64,000 bases of DNA from Burkholderiaceae bacterium (GTDB lineage: Bacteria; Pseudomonadota; Gammaproteobacteria; Burkholderiales; Burkholderiaceae_E). The first letter of the stretch is position 1. Each line of letters opens with the position of its first letter. Under the pieces are notes generated by a model. The model was not told the origin of the DNA. It saw only the letters and a program-made list of their open reading frames with translations, and searched no databases. A program made the position numbers and the translations under genes. The stretch is taken from assembly GCA_023954045.1 (NCBI GenBank), contig JAMLIR010000009.1, positions 82,531 through 146,530 on the forward strand, read 5' to 3'. Positions 45,109 through 53,806 of this stretch are shown here, piece after piece.

Positions 45109-45324
45109 CTAACCCGCCACCATCTTCACCGCCGTCCCGCTCACCGACACCATCATCATCCCGTTCGTCTCGCCGAGCACCTCGTAGTCGAAGTCGATGC
45201 CGACCACGCCGTCGGCGCCCAGTTCTCTGGCAGCGGCAACCATCTCCCCGAGCGCCGCGTCGCGCGCGCCGGCGAGCGCGCGCTCGTATCTATCACCCGA
45301 CGACCGCGCTGCCGACGCGTTGCG
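45109..45324 (-). pseudogene. C-terminal remnant of a YbjQ-family (UPF0145) gene
   Basis: Reading the minus strand from about 45324 to TAG at 45109-45111 gives [20 protein letters not shown], then [20 protein letters not shown] and [16 protein letters not shown], the C-terminal half of YbjQ heavy-metal-binding-like proteins (normally about 105 residues). Upstream in the same frame the sequence becomes arginine/serine-rich and unlike YbjQ, with no N-terminal domain and no start with a ribosome site. It is probably a 5'-truncated gene. It ends 32 bases from the convergent HEPN-like gene. The rest of the 45077-45456 gap holds only the creA promoter. Confidence 0.6.
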
Positions 45325-45418
45325 CGACGGCCGCCGCCTCGTCGAGCACGCGAACGTCCGCCATGCCGACGGCAGGATCGTCCGGCAGGTCGACGTCGAG
45401 GCGCGGGACCGAAGGCGC

Positions 45419-45424
45419 TATAGT
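45419..45424 (+). promoter_or_regulatory. candidate -10 element (TATAGT) for creA
   Basis: TATAGT matches five of six bases of TATAAT and lies 32 bases before ATG 45457. Confidence 0.45.
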
Positions 45425-45456
45425 CGCAGCGAGCCGCTGACCCGTGCAGGCACCCG

Positions 45457-45921
45457 ATGCGACGAATCCTCCTCTCCCTGCTCCTCGCCCCCTTCGCGAC
45501 CGCCCAGGCCGAGCCGATCGGCGAAGTCGACACCGTCTTCAAGTGGATCGGCCCGGACCACAAGATCGTCGTCGAGGCGCACGACGACCCGAAGGTGCAG
45601 GGCGTCACCTGCTACACGTCGCGCGCGAAGACCGGCGGCATCAAGGGCGCGCTCGGCGTCGCCGAAGATCGCTCTGAGGCGGCGATCGCCTGCCGGCAGG
45701 TCGGCCCGATCTCGTTCGCGAAGCCGCTGCCGGAGCAGGAAGAAGTCTTCAGCGAGCGGATCAGCCTGGTGTTCAAGAAGCTGCGCATCGTGCGGATGGT
45801 CGATCGCAAGCGCAACACGCTGGTCTACCTGACCTACGCGGAACGGCTGATCGAGGGTTCGCCCCAGAATTCGGTCACTGCGGTGCCGGTGGATCGCGCG
45901 ACGCCGATCCCGGTCAAGTAA
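45457..45921 (+). CDS. creA: CreA-family periplasmic protein
   Basis: A 154-residue exported protein. A signal peptide ([18 protein letters not shown]) precedes [20 protein letters not shown], and the CreA hallmarks [40 protein letters not shown] and [18 protein letters not shown] are all present. CreA is a widely conserved periplasmic protein of unclear function, first noted beside creBC in E. coli. A TATAGT element lies upstream. The next gene, a lipoprotein, is 58 bases downstream. Confidence 0.93.
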   Translation: MRRILLSLLLAPFATAQAEPIGEVDTVFKWIGPDHKIVVEAHDDPKVQGVTCYTSRAKTGGIKGALGVAEDRSEAAIACRQVGPISFAKPLPEQEEVFSERISLVFKKLRIVRMVDRKRNTLVYLTYAERLIEGSPQNSVTAVPVDRATPIPVK

Positions 45922-45979
45922 GGCGGCGCGAACCTTCGCAACGAAGGGCCTCACCGGAATCGCCCGACCCGGAGACTCC

Positions 45980-47326
45980 ATGCACTTCAGGCTCGTGATC
46001 GCGCTTGCAGCGGCGCTCGTGCTCGGTGCTTGCGCGCAAGGGGTGGCCACCCGGGCCGACTCGGGTACGGGGGCCTCGCGCGAAGAGCGCCCGACGACGC
46101 GCCCCGAACGTCCGCAGCCTCCCGCCGAGCGCGCCCAGCCGCTCGTCGTCAGGGGCACGATGGCCTACCGCGAGCGCATCGCGCTCCCGCCCGACGCGGT
46201 GGCCGTCGTCGAGTTGCGCGAAGGTGCCGGTGCCGAGGGCCGCGTCGTGGCCGAGTCGCGGACGGCGCTGAAGGGCCGGCAGGTGCCGGTCGCATTCGAG
46301 TTGAGCGTCGATCGCGCGAAGCTCGTGGCCGGGGCGCGCCATTCGCTGCGCGGCGCGATCGTCGTCGGCGGGCGCCCGGCATGGGCGACCGAGCCGGCCG
46401 CGATCGATCCGTCGTCCGCGGCGATCGACGTCGGCCTGCTGCGGCTCGCGCGCGCCCAGCCGCTGGCGTTCGCGAGCACGCTCGTCTGCGGCGACCGCAG
46501 TGTCACGGTCGGCCACGTCGGCGCCACGATGCGGATGGAGGCCGGCGACGAGTCCTTCGACCTGCGCCCCGTGCGCTCGGCCTCCGGCGCGCGCTACGAG
46601 GCGGCCGGCGACCCGTCGACGAGCTTCTGGTCGAAGGGCGACCGCGCGACCGTCGTCGTGCACGGCCAGGCCTGGCCGGAGTGCGTGCCCGAGCGCGCGC
46701 CCAGCCTGCCCTATCGCGCCACCGGGAACGAGCCGGGCTGGCGGCTCGACATCACCGCGCGCACGATGACGCTGCTGGCCGACGACGGCCGCACGCGAAT
46801 CGAGGCGCCGACGCCGCTCGCCGAGCCCGGCGAAGGCTTCACGCGATTTCGCGCGCCCGCTGCCGGCGTGGGGCTGGTGGCGACGATCTTCGAGCGGCGC
46901 TGTGCCGACTCGATGACCGGGATGCCTTATCCGGACACGGTCAGCGTCGCATTCGCGGGCCGCACGCTGAACGGGTGCGGCGGCGATCCCGCGACGCTGC
47001 TGCGGGGCGACGAGTGGGTGGTCGAAGACCTGCGCGGCGGCGGCGTCGTCGACCGATCGCGCCCGACGCTCGCGTTCGGGGCCGACGGGCGCGTCTCGGG
47101 GCGCGGCTCGTGCAACCGGTTCACCGCCTCGTACGCGCTGACCGGCGAGGGACTGACGATCTCGAGGCCGGCCGCGACGATGATGGCCTGCGCGCCGGCC
47201 CTGATGCAGCAGGAGCGGCTGTTCTTCGACCTGCTGGCGCAGGTGCGCCGGTTCACGATCGAGCCGACCGGCGCGCTGGTGCTGCACGCGGCCGATGGCG
47301 GCACGATCACCGCGCGGCGTCCGTAG
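45980..47326 (+). CDS. multi-domain lipoprotein with YbaY-like and META domains
   Basis: A 448-residue outer-membrane lipoprotein. The lipobox LGAC (15-18) follows a short signal. A YbaY-like beta domain (about 55-150; VVRGTMAYRERIALPPDAVA) comes first, then a MliC-like region with FWSKGDRATVVV and a COG3650-type domain (TGNEPGWRLDITARTM, DSMTGMPYPDTVSV). A C-terminal META/HslJ domain (about 345-448; WVVEDLRGGGVVDRSRPTLA, GSCNRFTASYAL) ends it. Such proteins may act in envelope stress or lysozyme inhibition. It follows creA, perhaps in one transcript. Confidence 0.82.
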   Translation: MHFRLVIALAAALVLGACAQGVATRADSGTGASREERPTTRPERPQPPAERAQPLVVRGTMAYRERIALPPDAVAVVELREGAGAEGRVVAESRTALKGRQVPVAFELSVDRAKLVAGARHSLRGAIVVGGRPAWATEPAAIDPSSAAIDVGLLRLARAQPLAFASTLVCGDRSVTVGHVGATMRMEAGDESFDLRPVRSASGARYEAAGDPSTSFWSKGDRATVVVHGQAWPECVPERAPSLPYRATGNEPGWRLDITARTMTLLADDGRTRIEAPTPLAEPGEGFTRFRAPAAGVGLVATIFERRCADSMTGMPYPDTVSVAFAGRTLNGCGGDPATLLRGDEWVVEDLRGGGVVDRSRPTLAFGADGRVSGRGSCNRFTASYALTGEGLTISRPAATMMACAPALMQQERLFFDLLAQVRRFTIEPTGALVLHAADGGTITARRP

Positions 47327-47477
47327 CGCGCCGCGACGGCCGTCATGGCAGGCATCGCGACGCCGGGCGCGCAGGCGCTCGCGCGCAGCGCGGCCGCGCG
47401 TGCATCGGGGCGATTCGACTGCGCAGCCTGGGCGCGTCTACACTGGCGCCCCGGCCGCCGCGTCCAGGATCCGCCCC

Positions 47478-47945
47478 ATGACCGCCCCCGCTCACGCCCC
47501 GCGCATCAGCCGCGCCGACTACGACGAACTCGCGCCGGCCGCCGTCGCGGCGCTGCGCGCGCTCGGCAAGGCGGTCGACGACTCGGGGCTCGAGAAGCCG
47601 CTCACCGAGCTGATCAAGGTCCGCGCGTCGCAGATCAACGGCTGCGCGTTCTGCATCCAGTACCACCTGAACGTGGCGCGCAAGCTCGGCGTCGCGGCGC
47701 CCAAACTCGACCTGCTCGCGGCGTGGCGCGAAGCCGGCGTCTACACGGCGCGCGAGCGTGCCGCGCTCATCTGGACCGAGGCGCTCACGCGGATGGACCG
47801 GCACAGCGTCTCCGACGCCACGTACGCGCAGGTGCAGGAACAGTTCACCCGCTCCGAGATCGCGTTCCTGACCGCCTCGGTGGGCGCGATCAACGCCTGG
47901 AACCGGATTGCGGGGGCGCTGCACTTCGAGCCGCCGGTGCCGTGA
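47478..47945 (+). CDS. AhpD-like carboxymuconolactone decarboxylase-family protein
   Basis: A 155-residue helical protein. The redox pair Cys56 and Cys59 and the following His63 lie in NGCAFCIQYHLNVARKLG, the CxxCxxxH signature of AhpD-like alkylhydroperoxidases. It may reduce peroxides or serve in a decarboxylation-type reaction; the Cys pair favours the former. A TACACT element lies at 47439-47444. The CoA-transferase gene starts 50 bases downstream in the same direction, so cotranscription is likely but functional linkage unknown. Confidence 0.9.
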   Translation: MTAPAHAPRISRADYDELAPAAVAALRALGKAVDDSGLEKPLTELIKVRASQINGCAFCIQYHLNVARKLGVAAPKLDLLAAWREAGVYTARERAALIWTEALTRMDRHSVSDATYAQVQEQFTRSEIAFLTASVGAINAWNRIAGALHFEPPVP

Positions 47946-47994
47946 TGCGCGGCGCCGCAACCACGCGCCATCGCCCCGGTTCCGGGATCCTGTC

Positions 47995-49209
47995 ATGAGC
48001 CGATCATCCGGCCAGGATACGGCCGCGCCGCAGCCGCTCAGGGGCGTGCGCGTCGTGGAGTTCACCCACATGGTGATGGGCCCGACCTGCGGGCTGGTGC
48101 TTGCCGACATGGGCGCCGAGGTGATCAAGGTCGAACCGATCGGCGGCGAGAACACGCGCCGGCTGCTCGGCGCCGGTGCGGGCTTCTTCCCGATGTTCAA
48201 CCGCAACAAGAAGAGCATCGGCATCGACCTGCGCCAGCCCGAGGGCGCCGAGGCGGCGCGGCGGCTGGCCGCGAGCGCCGACGTCGTCGTCGAGAACTTC
48301 AAACCCGGCGCGCTGGAGAAGTTCGGACTCGACTATGCGTCGCTCGCGCAGCGCAACGGCCGGATCATCTACGTGAGCCACAAGGGGTTCCTGCCCGGCC
48401 CCTACGAGCACCGCACCGCGCTGGACGAGGTAGTGCAGATGATGGGCGGGCTCGCCTACATGACCGGGCGTCCGGGTGATCCGCTGCGCGCCGGCACCAG
48501 CGTCAACGACATCATGGGCGGCCTGTTCGGCGCGATCGGCGCGCTCGGGGCGCTGATCCAGCGCGGCATCACCGGCAAGGGCATGGAGGTGCAGTCGGCG
48601 CTGTTCGAGAACAACGTGTTCCTCGTCGGCCAGCACATGTTGCAGTACGCGATGACCGGCCGCCCGCCGCCGCCGATGCCGGCGCGCGAGAGCCCCTGGG
48701 CGGTCTACGACGTCTTCACGGTGAAAGACGGCGAGCAGATCTTCCTCGCCGCGGTCAGCGACGCGCAGTTCGCAACCTTCTGCGAAGTCCTCGGTTTCGC
48801 CGACCTGAAGGCCGATCCCGCCTATGCGACGAACAACGACCGCGTGCGCTCCCGTGCGACGCTGATGCCGGTGCTGCGCGAGAGGCTCGCGCGGCGTTCG
48901 GCGGCGGAACTGGCGACGCTGTTCGAGCAGGCCGGTTTGCCGTTTGCGCCGATCCGCAAGCCCGAGGACCTCTACGACGACCCGCACCTGCGGGCGACCG
49001 GAGGCCTCGCCGACGTCGTGCTGCCCGACGGCGACAAGGCCGGGCAGTCCGTCAAGACGACGCTGCTGCCCGTGGCCCTGCAGGGTGCGCGCCTGCCGGT
49101 GAGGCTCGACCCGCCGCGCTTCGGCGCGCACACGCAGGAATTGCTCGAAGGCCTCGGCTACGAGCCTGCCCGGATCGACGCGCTGCGCGCGCGGCACGCG
49201 GTGGCCTGA
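47995..49209 (+). CDS. CaiB/BaiF-type (class III) CoA transferase
   Basis: A 404-residue enzyme. It shows the family opening GVRVVEFTHMVMGPTCGLVL and DMGAEVIKVEP, the NRNKKSIGIDLR stretch, and the catalytic aspartate Asp172 in TSVNDIMGGLFG. It moves CoA between carboxylic acids, but the acids cannot be named from sequence. Length is typical. It lies after the AhpD-like gene and converges on an MFS transporter gene. Confidence 0.93.
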   Translation: MSRSSGQDTAAPQPLRGVRVVEFTHMVMGPTCGLVLADMGAEVIKVEPIGGENTRRLLGAGAGFFPMFNRNKKSIGIDLRQPEGAEAARRLAASADVVVENFKPGALEKFGLDYASLAQRNGRIIYVSHKGFLPGPYEHRTALDEVVQMMGGLAYMTGRPGDPLRAGTSVNDIMGGLFGAIGALGALIQRGITGKGMEVQSALFENNVFLVGQHMLQYAMTGRPPPPMPARESPWAVYDVFTVKDGEQIFLAAVSDAQFATFCEVLGFADLKADPAYATNNDRVRSRATLMPVLRERLARRSAAELATLFEQAGLPFAPIRKPEDLYDDPHLRATGGLADVVLPDGDKAGQSVKTTLLPVALQGARLPVRLDPPRFGAHTQELLEGLGYEPARIDALRARHAVA

Positions 49210-49220
49210 ACCCGCGCCAG

Positions 49221-49258
49221 GCCGGCGCGAGTCCGGCGGCCGCGCGGCAGGCGCCGGC
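49221..49258. terminator. inverted repeat between convergent CoA-transferase and MFS genes
   Basis: GCCGGCGC (49221-49228) and GCGCCGGC (49251-49258) form an 8-bp perfect stem with a 22-base G/C-rich loop, in the 49-base gap between convergent stops. A bidirectional terminator is plausible; there is no T-run. Confidence 0.3.
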
Positions 49259-50512
49259 TCAAGGCTCGCGCGGCGGATGCGCGCGAAACGCGCGCCACAA
49301 GGTCACGTCGTAGACCAGCTTCAGCACCCCGCTCGCGAGCAGCGGCGCCGACAGCCAGCCGGCGGCGATCAGCGCGCCGGTCAGCGACGGGCTGACTGCC
49401 GCGGCCAGGCTGCGGGGCACCGCGGTGAAGCTCGCGGCTGCGGCGCGCTCGGCGGGCGTTACGATCGCCATCACGTAGGCGGTGCGCGGCGGCACGTCCA
49501 TCTGCGACAGCGCGCTGCGCGTGAGCAGCAGCGCGAGCGCGACCGGCATGCTGGGGGCGAAAGCGGCAAGCGCCAGGCAGACGTTGGCCGGGATGTGCGT
49601 GAAGACCATCGTGTTCAGCAGCCCGATGCGGCGCGCGACCGCCGGCGCCGCGAGCTGCGAAGTCGCGCTCAACAGTCCGGCCCAGAAGAAGAACTGGCCG
49701 GCCTGCGCGAGGCTCAGCCCGTAGCGCTCGAACAGCCACAGCGACAGCAGCGCGTTGACGACGAGGCCGCTGGCGAACGAGTCGAGGCTGAACAGCGCCG
49801 CGAGCCGCACGACGACCGCGCGCGAGGGCCCGAGCGGCGCGGCGGGCGCCGCGGCTTCGTCGGCGCGCAGCGGCGCCCGCCGGTAAAGCCACCAGACCCC
49901 GGCGCCGATCGCGCCGTACGCGACGAACATCGCACGCAGCGCGTCCAGGCGCGCCACCCCGAGATGGCCGGCGAGCCAGTCGGGCGCGGCCGACGCGAGC
50001 GCCCCGACCGCGGCGCACAGTGCGCCGGTCACGCTGTAGCGCGCGAACAGCGCGGTGCGCGCGTCGCCGCGGGCCGCGCCGGCGAGCGACGCCTGCTCCA
50101 GCGGCAGGAACACGCTGACGTCGCCGGAGCTCGGGTTGAGCGTGCCGACGAACGCCACGACCAGCAGCGGCCAGAACGAGGACATCGACGCGAAGCCGAT
50201 GCCGGTGGCGAGCATCAGCAGCGCGGCGGCGCGCAGCAGCCGCGGTCGCGCGAAGCGGTGGCCCCAGGCGCCGACCGCCAGCGTGGCGAGCGCCGAGCCG
50301 AGCATCGTCGAGGTGCTGAGGATGCCGACTTCGAGCGTGCCCATCCCGAGCGCCAGCAGGTAGGCCGGCAGCAGCACCGCGACGTAGCCGTCGGCGAACG
50401 CGCGCAGCGCGCGCGCGAGCAGCAACGGAAGCGCCGCCGGGTCGGCGCCTTCGGGCAGCAACCAGCGAAGCGGGTGGGCGATGCGTCGGCGAAGCGGCGG
50501 TGCGGCAGGCAT
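49259..50512 (-). CDS. MFS transporter
   Basis: A 417-residue protein with about 12 hydrophobic segments. The N-terminus has LLLARALRAFADGYVAVLLP and then GILSTSTMLGSALATLAVGA, with a weak motif A (GAWGHRFARPRLL). The central loop (LYRRAPLRADEAAAPAAPLG) separates two six-helix halves. It resembles the efflux-type MFS group; substrate unknown. Its start faces the 3' end of the pyruvyl-transferase-like gene, 61 bases away on the same strand, so both could be cotranscribed. Confidence 0.85.
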   Translation of the reverse strand: MPAAPPLRRRIAHPLRWLLPEGADPAALPLLLARALRAFADGYVAVLLPAYLLALGMGTLEVGILSTSTMLGSALATLAVGAWGHRFARPRLLRAAALLMLATGIGFASMSSFWPLLVVAFVGTLNPSSGDVSVFLPLEQASLAGAARGDARTALFARYSVTGALCAAVGALASAAPDWLAGHLGVARLDALRAMFVAYGAIGAGVWWLYRRAPLRADEAAAPAAPLGPSRAVVVRLAALFSLDSFASGLVVNALLSLWLFERYGLSLAQAGQFFFWAGLLSATSQLAAPAVARRIGLLNTMVFTHIPANVCLALAAFAPSMPVALALLLTRSALSQMDVPPRTAYVMAIVTPAERAAAASFTAVPRSLAAAVSPSLTGALIAAGWLSAPLLASGVLKLVYDVTLWRAFRAHPPREP

Positions 50513-50573
50513 GCGCGATGATGACGTACTTCGCGCGCAGGAGGCCGGCGCGACACGCGCGCGGGTGGCCCGT

Positions 50574-51776
50574 TCAGCCGAGGCGCTCGCGCATCGCTGC
50601 GAACGTTTCGCGAAAGCGCGCCGCCAGTTGCGCGGCCGCGTGCGCGAGCCGTGCGGGGTCTGCCGCGAGCGCCCGCTCGATCGCGGCCGCCGCGTCGTCG
50701 ACGTCGACGACCGATGGCATCTCGGCGAGATCCCAGGTCGACGCGAAAGCGGCCTGCTTGCCGGTGCGCGCGCGTGCCGACGGGTGGCGCAGGTTCACGC
50801 GCGGCAGCGCGAACGCCATCGCGACGATCCGGCCGTGCAGGCTGCTGCCGCAGTAGCCGCGCGCGGCGGCGACGAGCGCGCAGATGTCCCAGAGGTCGAG
50901 CGACTCGAAGACCTGCGCCGTGCCGCCGCGCATCCGCGCGGCGACGCGCTGCAAGGCGTCGAGCTCGTCGTGCCAGGGCGCCGCGCCGGCGCGAAACAGC
51001 GCCACGCCGAGCCCGGTCGATGCGCAGGCGCGATCGAGCTGCGCGGCCAGCCGGGCCAGCGTCTCGTCGTCGCCGAAGTCGGCACTGAACTGCACGGCGA
51101 GGTAGCCCTGCGGGAAAGCGTCGCGCAGCCGCGCGACTTCGCCGTGGCCGGCGCGCGCGCGCAGCTTGGCGCCGAACAGCTCGGCGATCATGACCGCCGG
51201 GTCGGGTGCGAGCCGCGCCGCGATGCCGGCGGCCCGCAGCCGCGCCTGTGTCTGCCGGTCACGCACGCTCAGGTCGTCGGCCGTGGCGAGTGCCGCCAGC
51301 ACTTCGGCGCGCAGCTCGCCGTCGCAGGCGTCGAGCTCTACGCCGCCGACCGCGAGGTAGGCGACCCGCAGCGGCCCGCGCAGCGCTGCGCGCGCGACCG
51401 TCGCGTACGGCGCGCGCGCCTGCGTGCCGAGCATCCGGGCCGCCCACTCGCGCTGCTCGCGCGGCCGTCCGTCGAGGCCGGCGACGAGCCGCCGTGCCTC
51501 GTCCGGCCGCGCCAGCATGACGGCCGCCTGCCATGCGTCGCAAGTGAGGATCTCGCCGCCGACGTGGATCAGCGTGGCCGGGCGGTCGCCGAACCGCGCT
51601 GCGACCGCCGAAAGCGCCTCGACCCGATGGCCGCCCTCGGCGCGCAGGTCGCGCTCGGCCAGCCCGGCGAAGATCGGCTCGCGGTCGGGCAGCATTGCCG
51701 CGGCGACGTGCGGAAACATCATGTCGCCGAAGTTGTGCCGGTCGAAGGCGCCGAACAGGATGACGGAGGTGTCCAT
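50574..51776 (-). CDS. polysaccharide pyruvyl transferase-family protein
   Basis: A 400-residue GT-B-like protein. The opening ILFGAFDRHNFGDMMFPHVA is the pyruvyl-transferase P-loop-like region (usually G...N.GD), and GYCGSSLHGRIVAMAFALPR (about 305-324) is the conserved SR/SLHG..A motif. Members add pyruvate ketals to polysaccharides using phosphoenolpyruvate or are related enzymes (CsaB, AmsJ). No other polysaccharide genes lie nearby, so the substrate is open. It is divergent from a GNAT gene across 115 bases. Confidence 0.82.
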   Translation of the reverse strand: MDTSVILFGAFDRHNFGDMMFPHVAAAMLPDREPIFAGLAERDLRAEGGHRVEALSAVAARFGDRPATLIHVGGEILTCDAWQAAVMLARPDEARRLVAGLDGRPREQREWAARMLGTQARAPYATVARAALRGPLRVAYLAVGGVELDACDGELRAEVLAALATADDLSVRDRQTQARLRAAGIAARLAPDPAVMIAELFGAKLRARAGHGEVARLRDAFPQGYLAVQFSADFGDDETLARLAAQLDRACASTGLGVALFRAGAAPWHDELDALQRVAARMRGGTAQVFESLDLWDICALVAAARGYCGSSLHGRIVAMAFALPRVNLRHPSARARTGKQAAFASTWDLAEMPSVVDVDDAAAAIERALAADPARLAHAAAQLAARFRETFAAMRERLG

Positions 51777-51891
51777 CGGTTGCGATCATCGCCGATCCCC
51801 GGCCGACGGTGCGCACGCCGGCGCAGGATCGGGCGATCGGCGCGCGAGCCGGAGAGCCGACGTGGACGTCCTCGTGTAAGCTCCCGCGCCG

Positions 51892-52434
51892 ATGAGCACG
51901 ACGATCCGCGAAGGCTACGTTCCCGGCTGCATCGGCCGCATCGCCGAACTGCACGCGTCGTACTACCACCGCGCTGCCGGCTTCGGCCTCGCTTTCGAGA
52001 GCAAGGTCGCGCGCGAGCTGGCCGACTTCTGCGAGCGCTACGTCGCCGGCCGCGACGGGCTGTGGCTCGCGCTCGCCGACGGCCGGATCGAGGGGTCGAT
52101 CGCGATCGACGGCTCGCACGCCGCGCGCGACGGCGCGCACCTGCGCTGGTTCATCGTCTCGGACGCCGTGCGCGGCCGCGGCGTCGGCGGCCGGCTGCTC
52201 GATGCGGCGATGGCGTTCTGCCGCGCGCGCGGCTACGAACGCGTCCATCTGTGGACCTTCGAGGGGCTGGACGCAGCGCGGTACCTGTACGAGAAGGCGG
52301 GCTTCGGGCTCGCGCAGCAGCAGCGTGGCCGGCAGTGGGGCACCGAAGTGAACGAGCAGCGCTTCGAGTTGGGCGGCAGCGCCCGGGCGCGGCCGGCCGC
52401 CGGAAGTCCGCCGGCGTCTTCGGCGGATTCCTAG
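51892..52434 (+). CDS. GNAT-family N-acetyltransferase
   Basis: A 180-residue acetyltransferase. The acetyl-CoA binding loop is RGRGVGGRLLDAAM (about 95-108), preceded by LRWFIVSDAV and followed by HLWTFEGLDAARYLYEKAGF. These features place it in the group with MarR-associated GNATs. The acceptor is unknown. Its stop overlaps the convergent GDT1-type gene by four bases. The Pro/Ala-rich C-terminal tail looks unstructured. Confidence 0.9.
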   Translation: MSTTIREGYVPGCIGRIAELHASYYHRAAGFGLAFESKVARELADFCERYVAGRDGLWLALADGRIEGSIAIDGSHAARDGAHLRWFIVSDAVRGRGVGGRLLDAAMAFCRARGYERVHLWTFEGLDAARYLYEKAGFGLAQQQRGRQWGTEVNEQRFELGGSARARPAAGSPPASSADS

Positions 52435-53003
52435 AACGCCGCGTCGAGGCGGAACAGCACCAGCAGGCCCATCACCGCGAAGATCGCGGCCGCGATCGCG
52501 TGGACCAGCTTCATCGGGATCTTCGCGGCGAAGCGGTCGCCGACGAACACCGCCGGCACGTCGGCGATCAGCATCCCGAGCGTGGTGCCGATCACGACCA
52601 GAAGCGGGCTCGCGTAGTGCGCCGCCATCGCGATGGTGGCGATCTGCGTCTTGTCGCCCATCTCGGCGAGGAAGAACGTGACCAGCGTCGCGCCGAACAC
52701 GCCGAGACGGCGCGCCACCTTCGTTTCGTCCTCCTCGATCTCGTCGGGAATCAGCGTCCAGGCGGCCATCGCGAGGAACGACAGGCCCAGCACCCAGCGC
52801 AGCACCTCGGGGCTGAGCACCGAGGTGATCCACGCGCCGAGCGCGCCGGCGAGCGCGTGATTGACCAGCGTCGCGCACAGGATGCCCGCGACGATCGGCA
52901 GCGGCTTGCGAAAGCGCGCGGCGAGGATGAACGCGAGCAGCTGGGTCTTGTCGCCGATCTCGGCGAGCGCGACGACCGAGGTCGAGACGAGGAGCGATTC
53001 CAT
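52431..53003 (-). CDS. TMEM165/GDT1-family cation exporter (UPF0016, manganese/calcium type)
   Basis: A 190-residue membrane protein with about six segments in two repeats. The family motif E-x-G-D-K-T occurs twice, EIGDKT (15-20) and EMGDKT (114-119), where it lines the cation site. Bacterial members export manganese. The DEIEEDET stretch is an acidic cytosolic loop. ATG 53003 begins the first motif-bearing helix. It is the last of five minus-strand genes of metal character. Only 32 bases separate it from the ABC permease gene, leaving no room for a separate manganese riboswitch. Confidence 0.9.
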   Translation of the reverse strand: MESLLVSTSVVALAEIGDKTQLLAFILAARFRKPLPIVAGILCATLVNHALAGALGAWITSVLSPEVLRWVLGLSFLAMAAWTLIPDEIEEDETKVARRLGVFGATLVTFFLAEMGDKTQIATIAMAAHYASPLLVVIGTTLGMLIADVPAVFVGDRFAAKIPMKLVHAIAAAIFAVMGLLVLFRLDAAF

Positions 53004-53035
53004 GGCCCGCGAAGATATCAGGTGTCCGCAGCCTG

Positions 53036-53806
53036 TCAGGCGCCCGCAGCCCCCGGGCGCAGGGCCGCCGCGCCGGCGATCGCGCAGCCGGCGAGCGCCA
53101 GGACGATCACCGCGCCGGACGGCGCGTCGAGCAGCGCGGACAGCGCCAGCCCCAGCGCGTAGCCGGCCGCGCCGATCCCGTAGGCGAAGGCATGCCGCCT
53201 CGCGCCGCGATGCCGCTGCGTCGCGAGCGCCGGAATGATCAGGCTCGAGAACACCAGGTACACGCCGACGAGTTGCACCGATGCGGTGACGGCGAGCGCG
53301 AACGCCCCATAGAAACCGAAGCGGCCCGCGCGTTGCACCCAGCCGAGCGACAGCGCGGCCACCAGCAGCGCCGAGACCGCGGCGAGCCAGGCGAGTTGCC
53401 GGGCATCGACCCACAGGATCTGCCCGACCAGCAGGTCCTTCAGGTGCTCGCCGCCGTGCGGGTTGCCGGCAAGCAGCAGCAGTCCGGCGCAGGCGGCCAG
53501 CACGAAGATCACGCCGATCAGGGCCTCCTGCTGCTGCGGGGCGCGCCGCTCGGTCCAGGTGAGCAGCAGCGCACCCAGCAGTGCGGCCGACACCGCCGCG
53601 GCCTGCACCGCGAGCCCGCCGTCGGGCAGGCCGAGCGCATCGGCGGCGATGACGCCGAGGCCGGCGATCTGCGCGATCGCGAGGTCGGCGAAGACGATGC
53701 CGCGATCGAGCACCTGCCTGCCCAGCGGCACGTGCGTGGCCAGCACCAGCAGGCCCGCGAGGAGCGGCAGGCCGAGGATGCTCCAGTCCAGCGCGGTCCA
53801 GTTCAC
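53036..53806 (-). CDS. zinc/manganese-type ABC transporter permease (ZnuB-like)
   Basis: A 256-residue membrane protein with about eight segments. GIVFADLAIAQIAGLGV (about 38-54) is the conserved ABC-3 permease stretch, and the QRAGRFGFYGAFALAVTASV region with VYLVFSSLIIPAL is typical of ZnuB/MntB. GTG 53806 overlaps the TGA of the binding-protein gene, indicating translational coupling. Together they need an ATPase, but none is encoded next to them in this window. Confidence 0.88.
   Translation of the reverse strand: MNWTALDWSILGLPLLAGLLVLATHVPLGRQVLDRGIVFADLAIAQIAGLGVIAADALGLPDGGLAVQAAAVSAALLGALLLTWTERRAPQQQEALIGVIFVLAACAGLLLLAGNPHGGEHLKDLLVGQILWVDARQLAWLAAVSALLVAALSLGWVQRAGRFGFYGAFALAVTASVQLVGVYLVFSSLIIPALATQRHRGARRHAFAYGIGAAGYALGLALSALLDAPSGAVIVLALAGCAIAGAAALRPGAAGA

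Noticed and set aside
45197-45832. Plus-strand open frame over the ybjQ remnant and creA
   Set aside because: The creA frame is recognised with certainty and this one is its out-of-frame shadow.
53004-53035. Possible yybP-ykoY manganese riboswitch before the GDT1-type gene
   Set aside because: Only 32 bases separate the genes, too short for the riboswitch fold.
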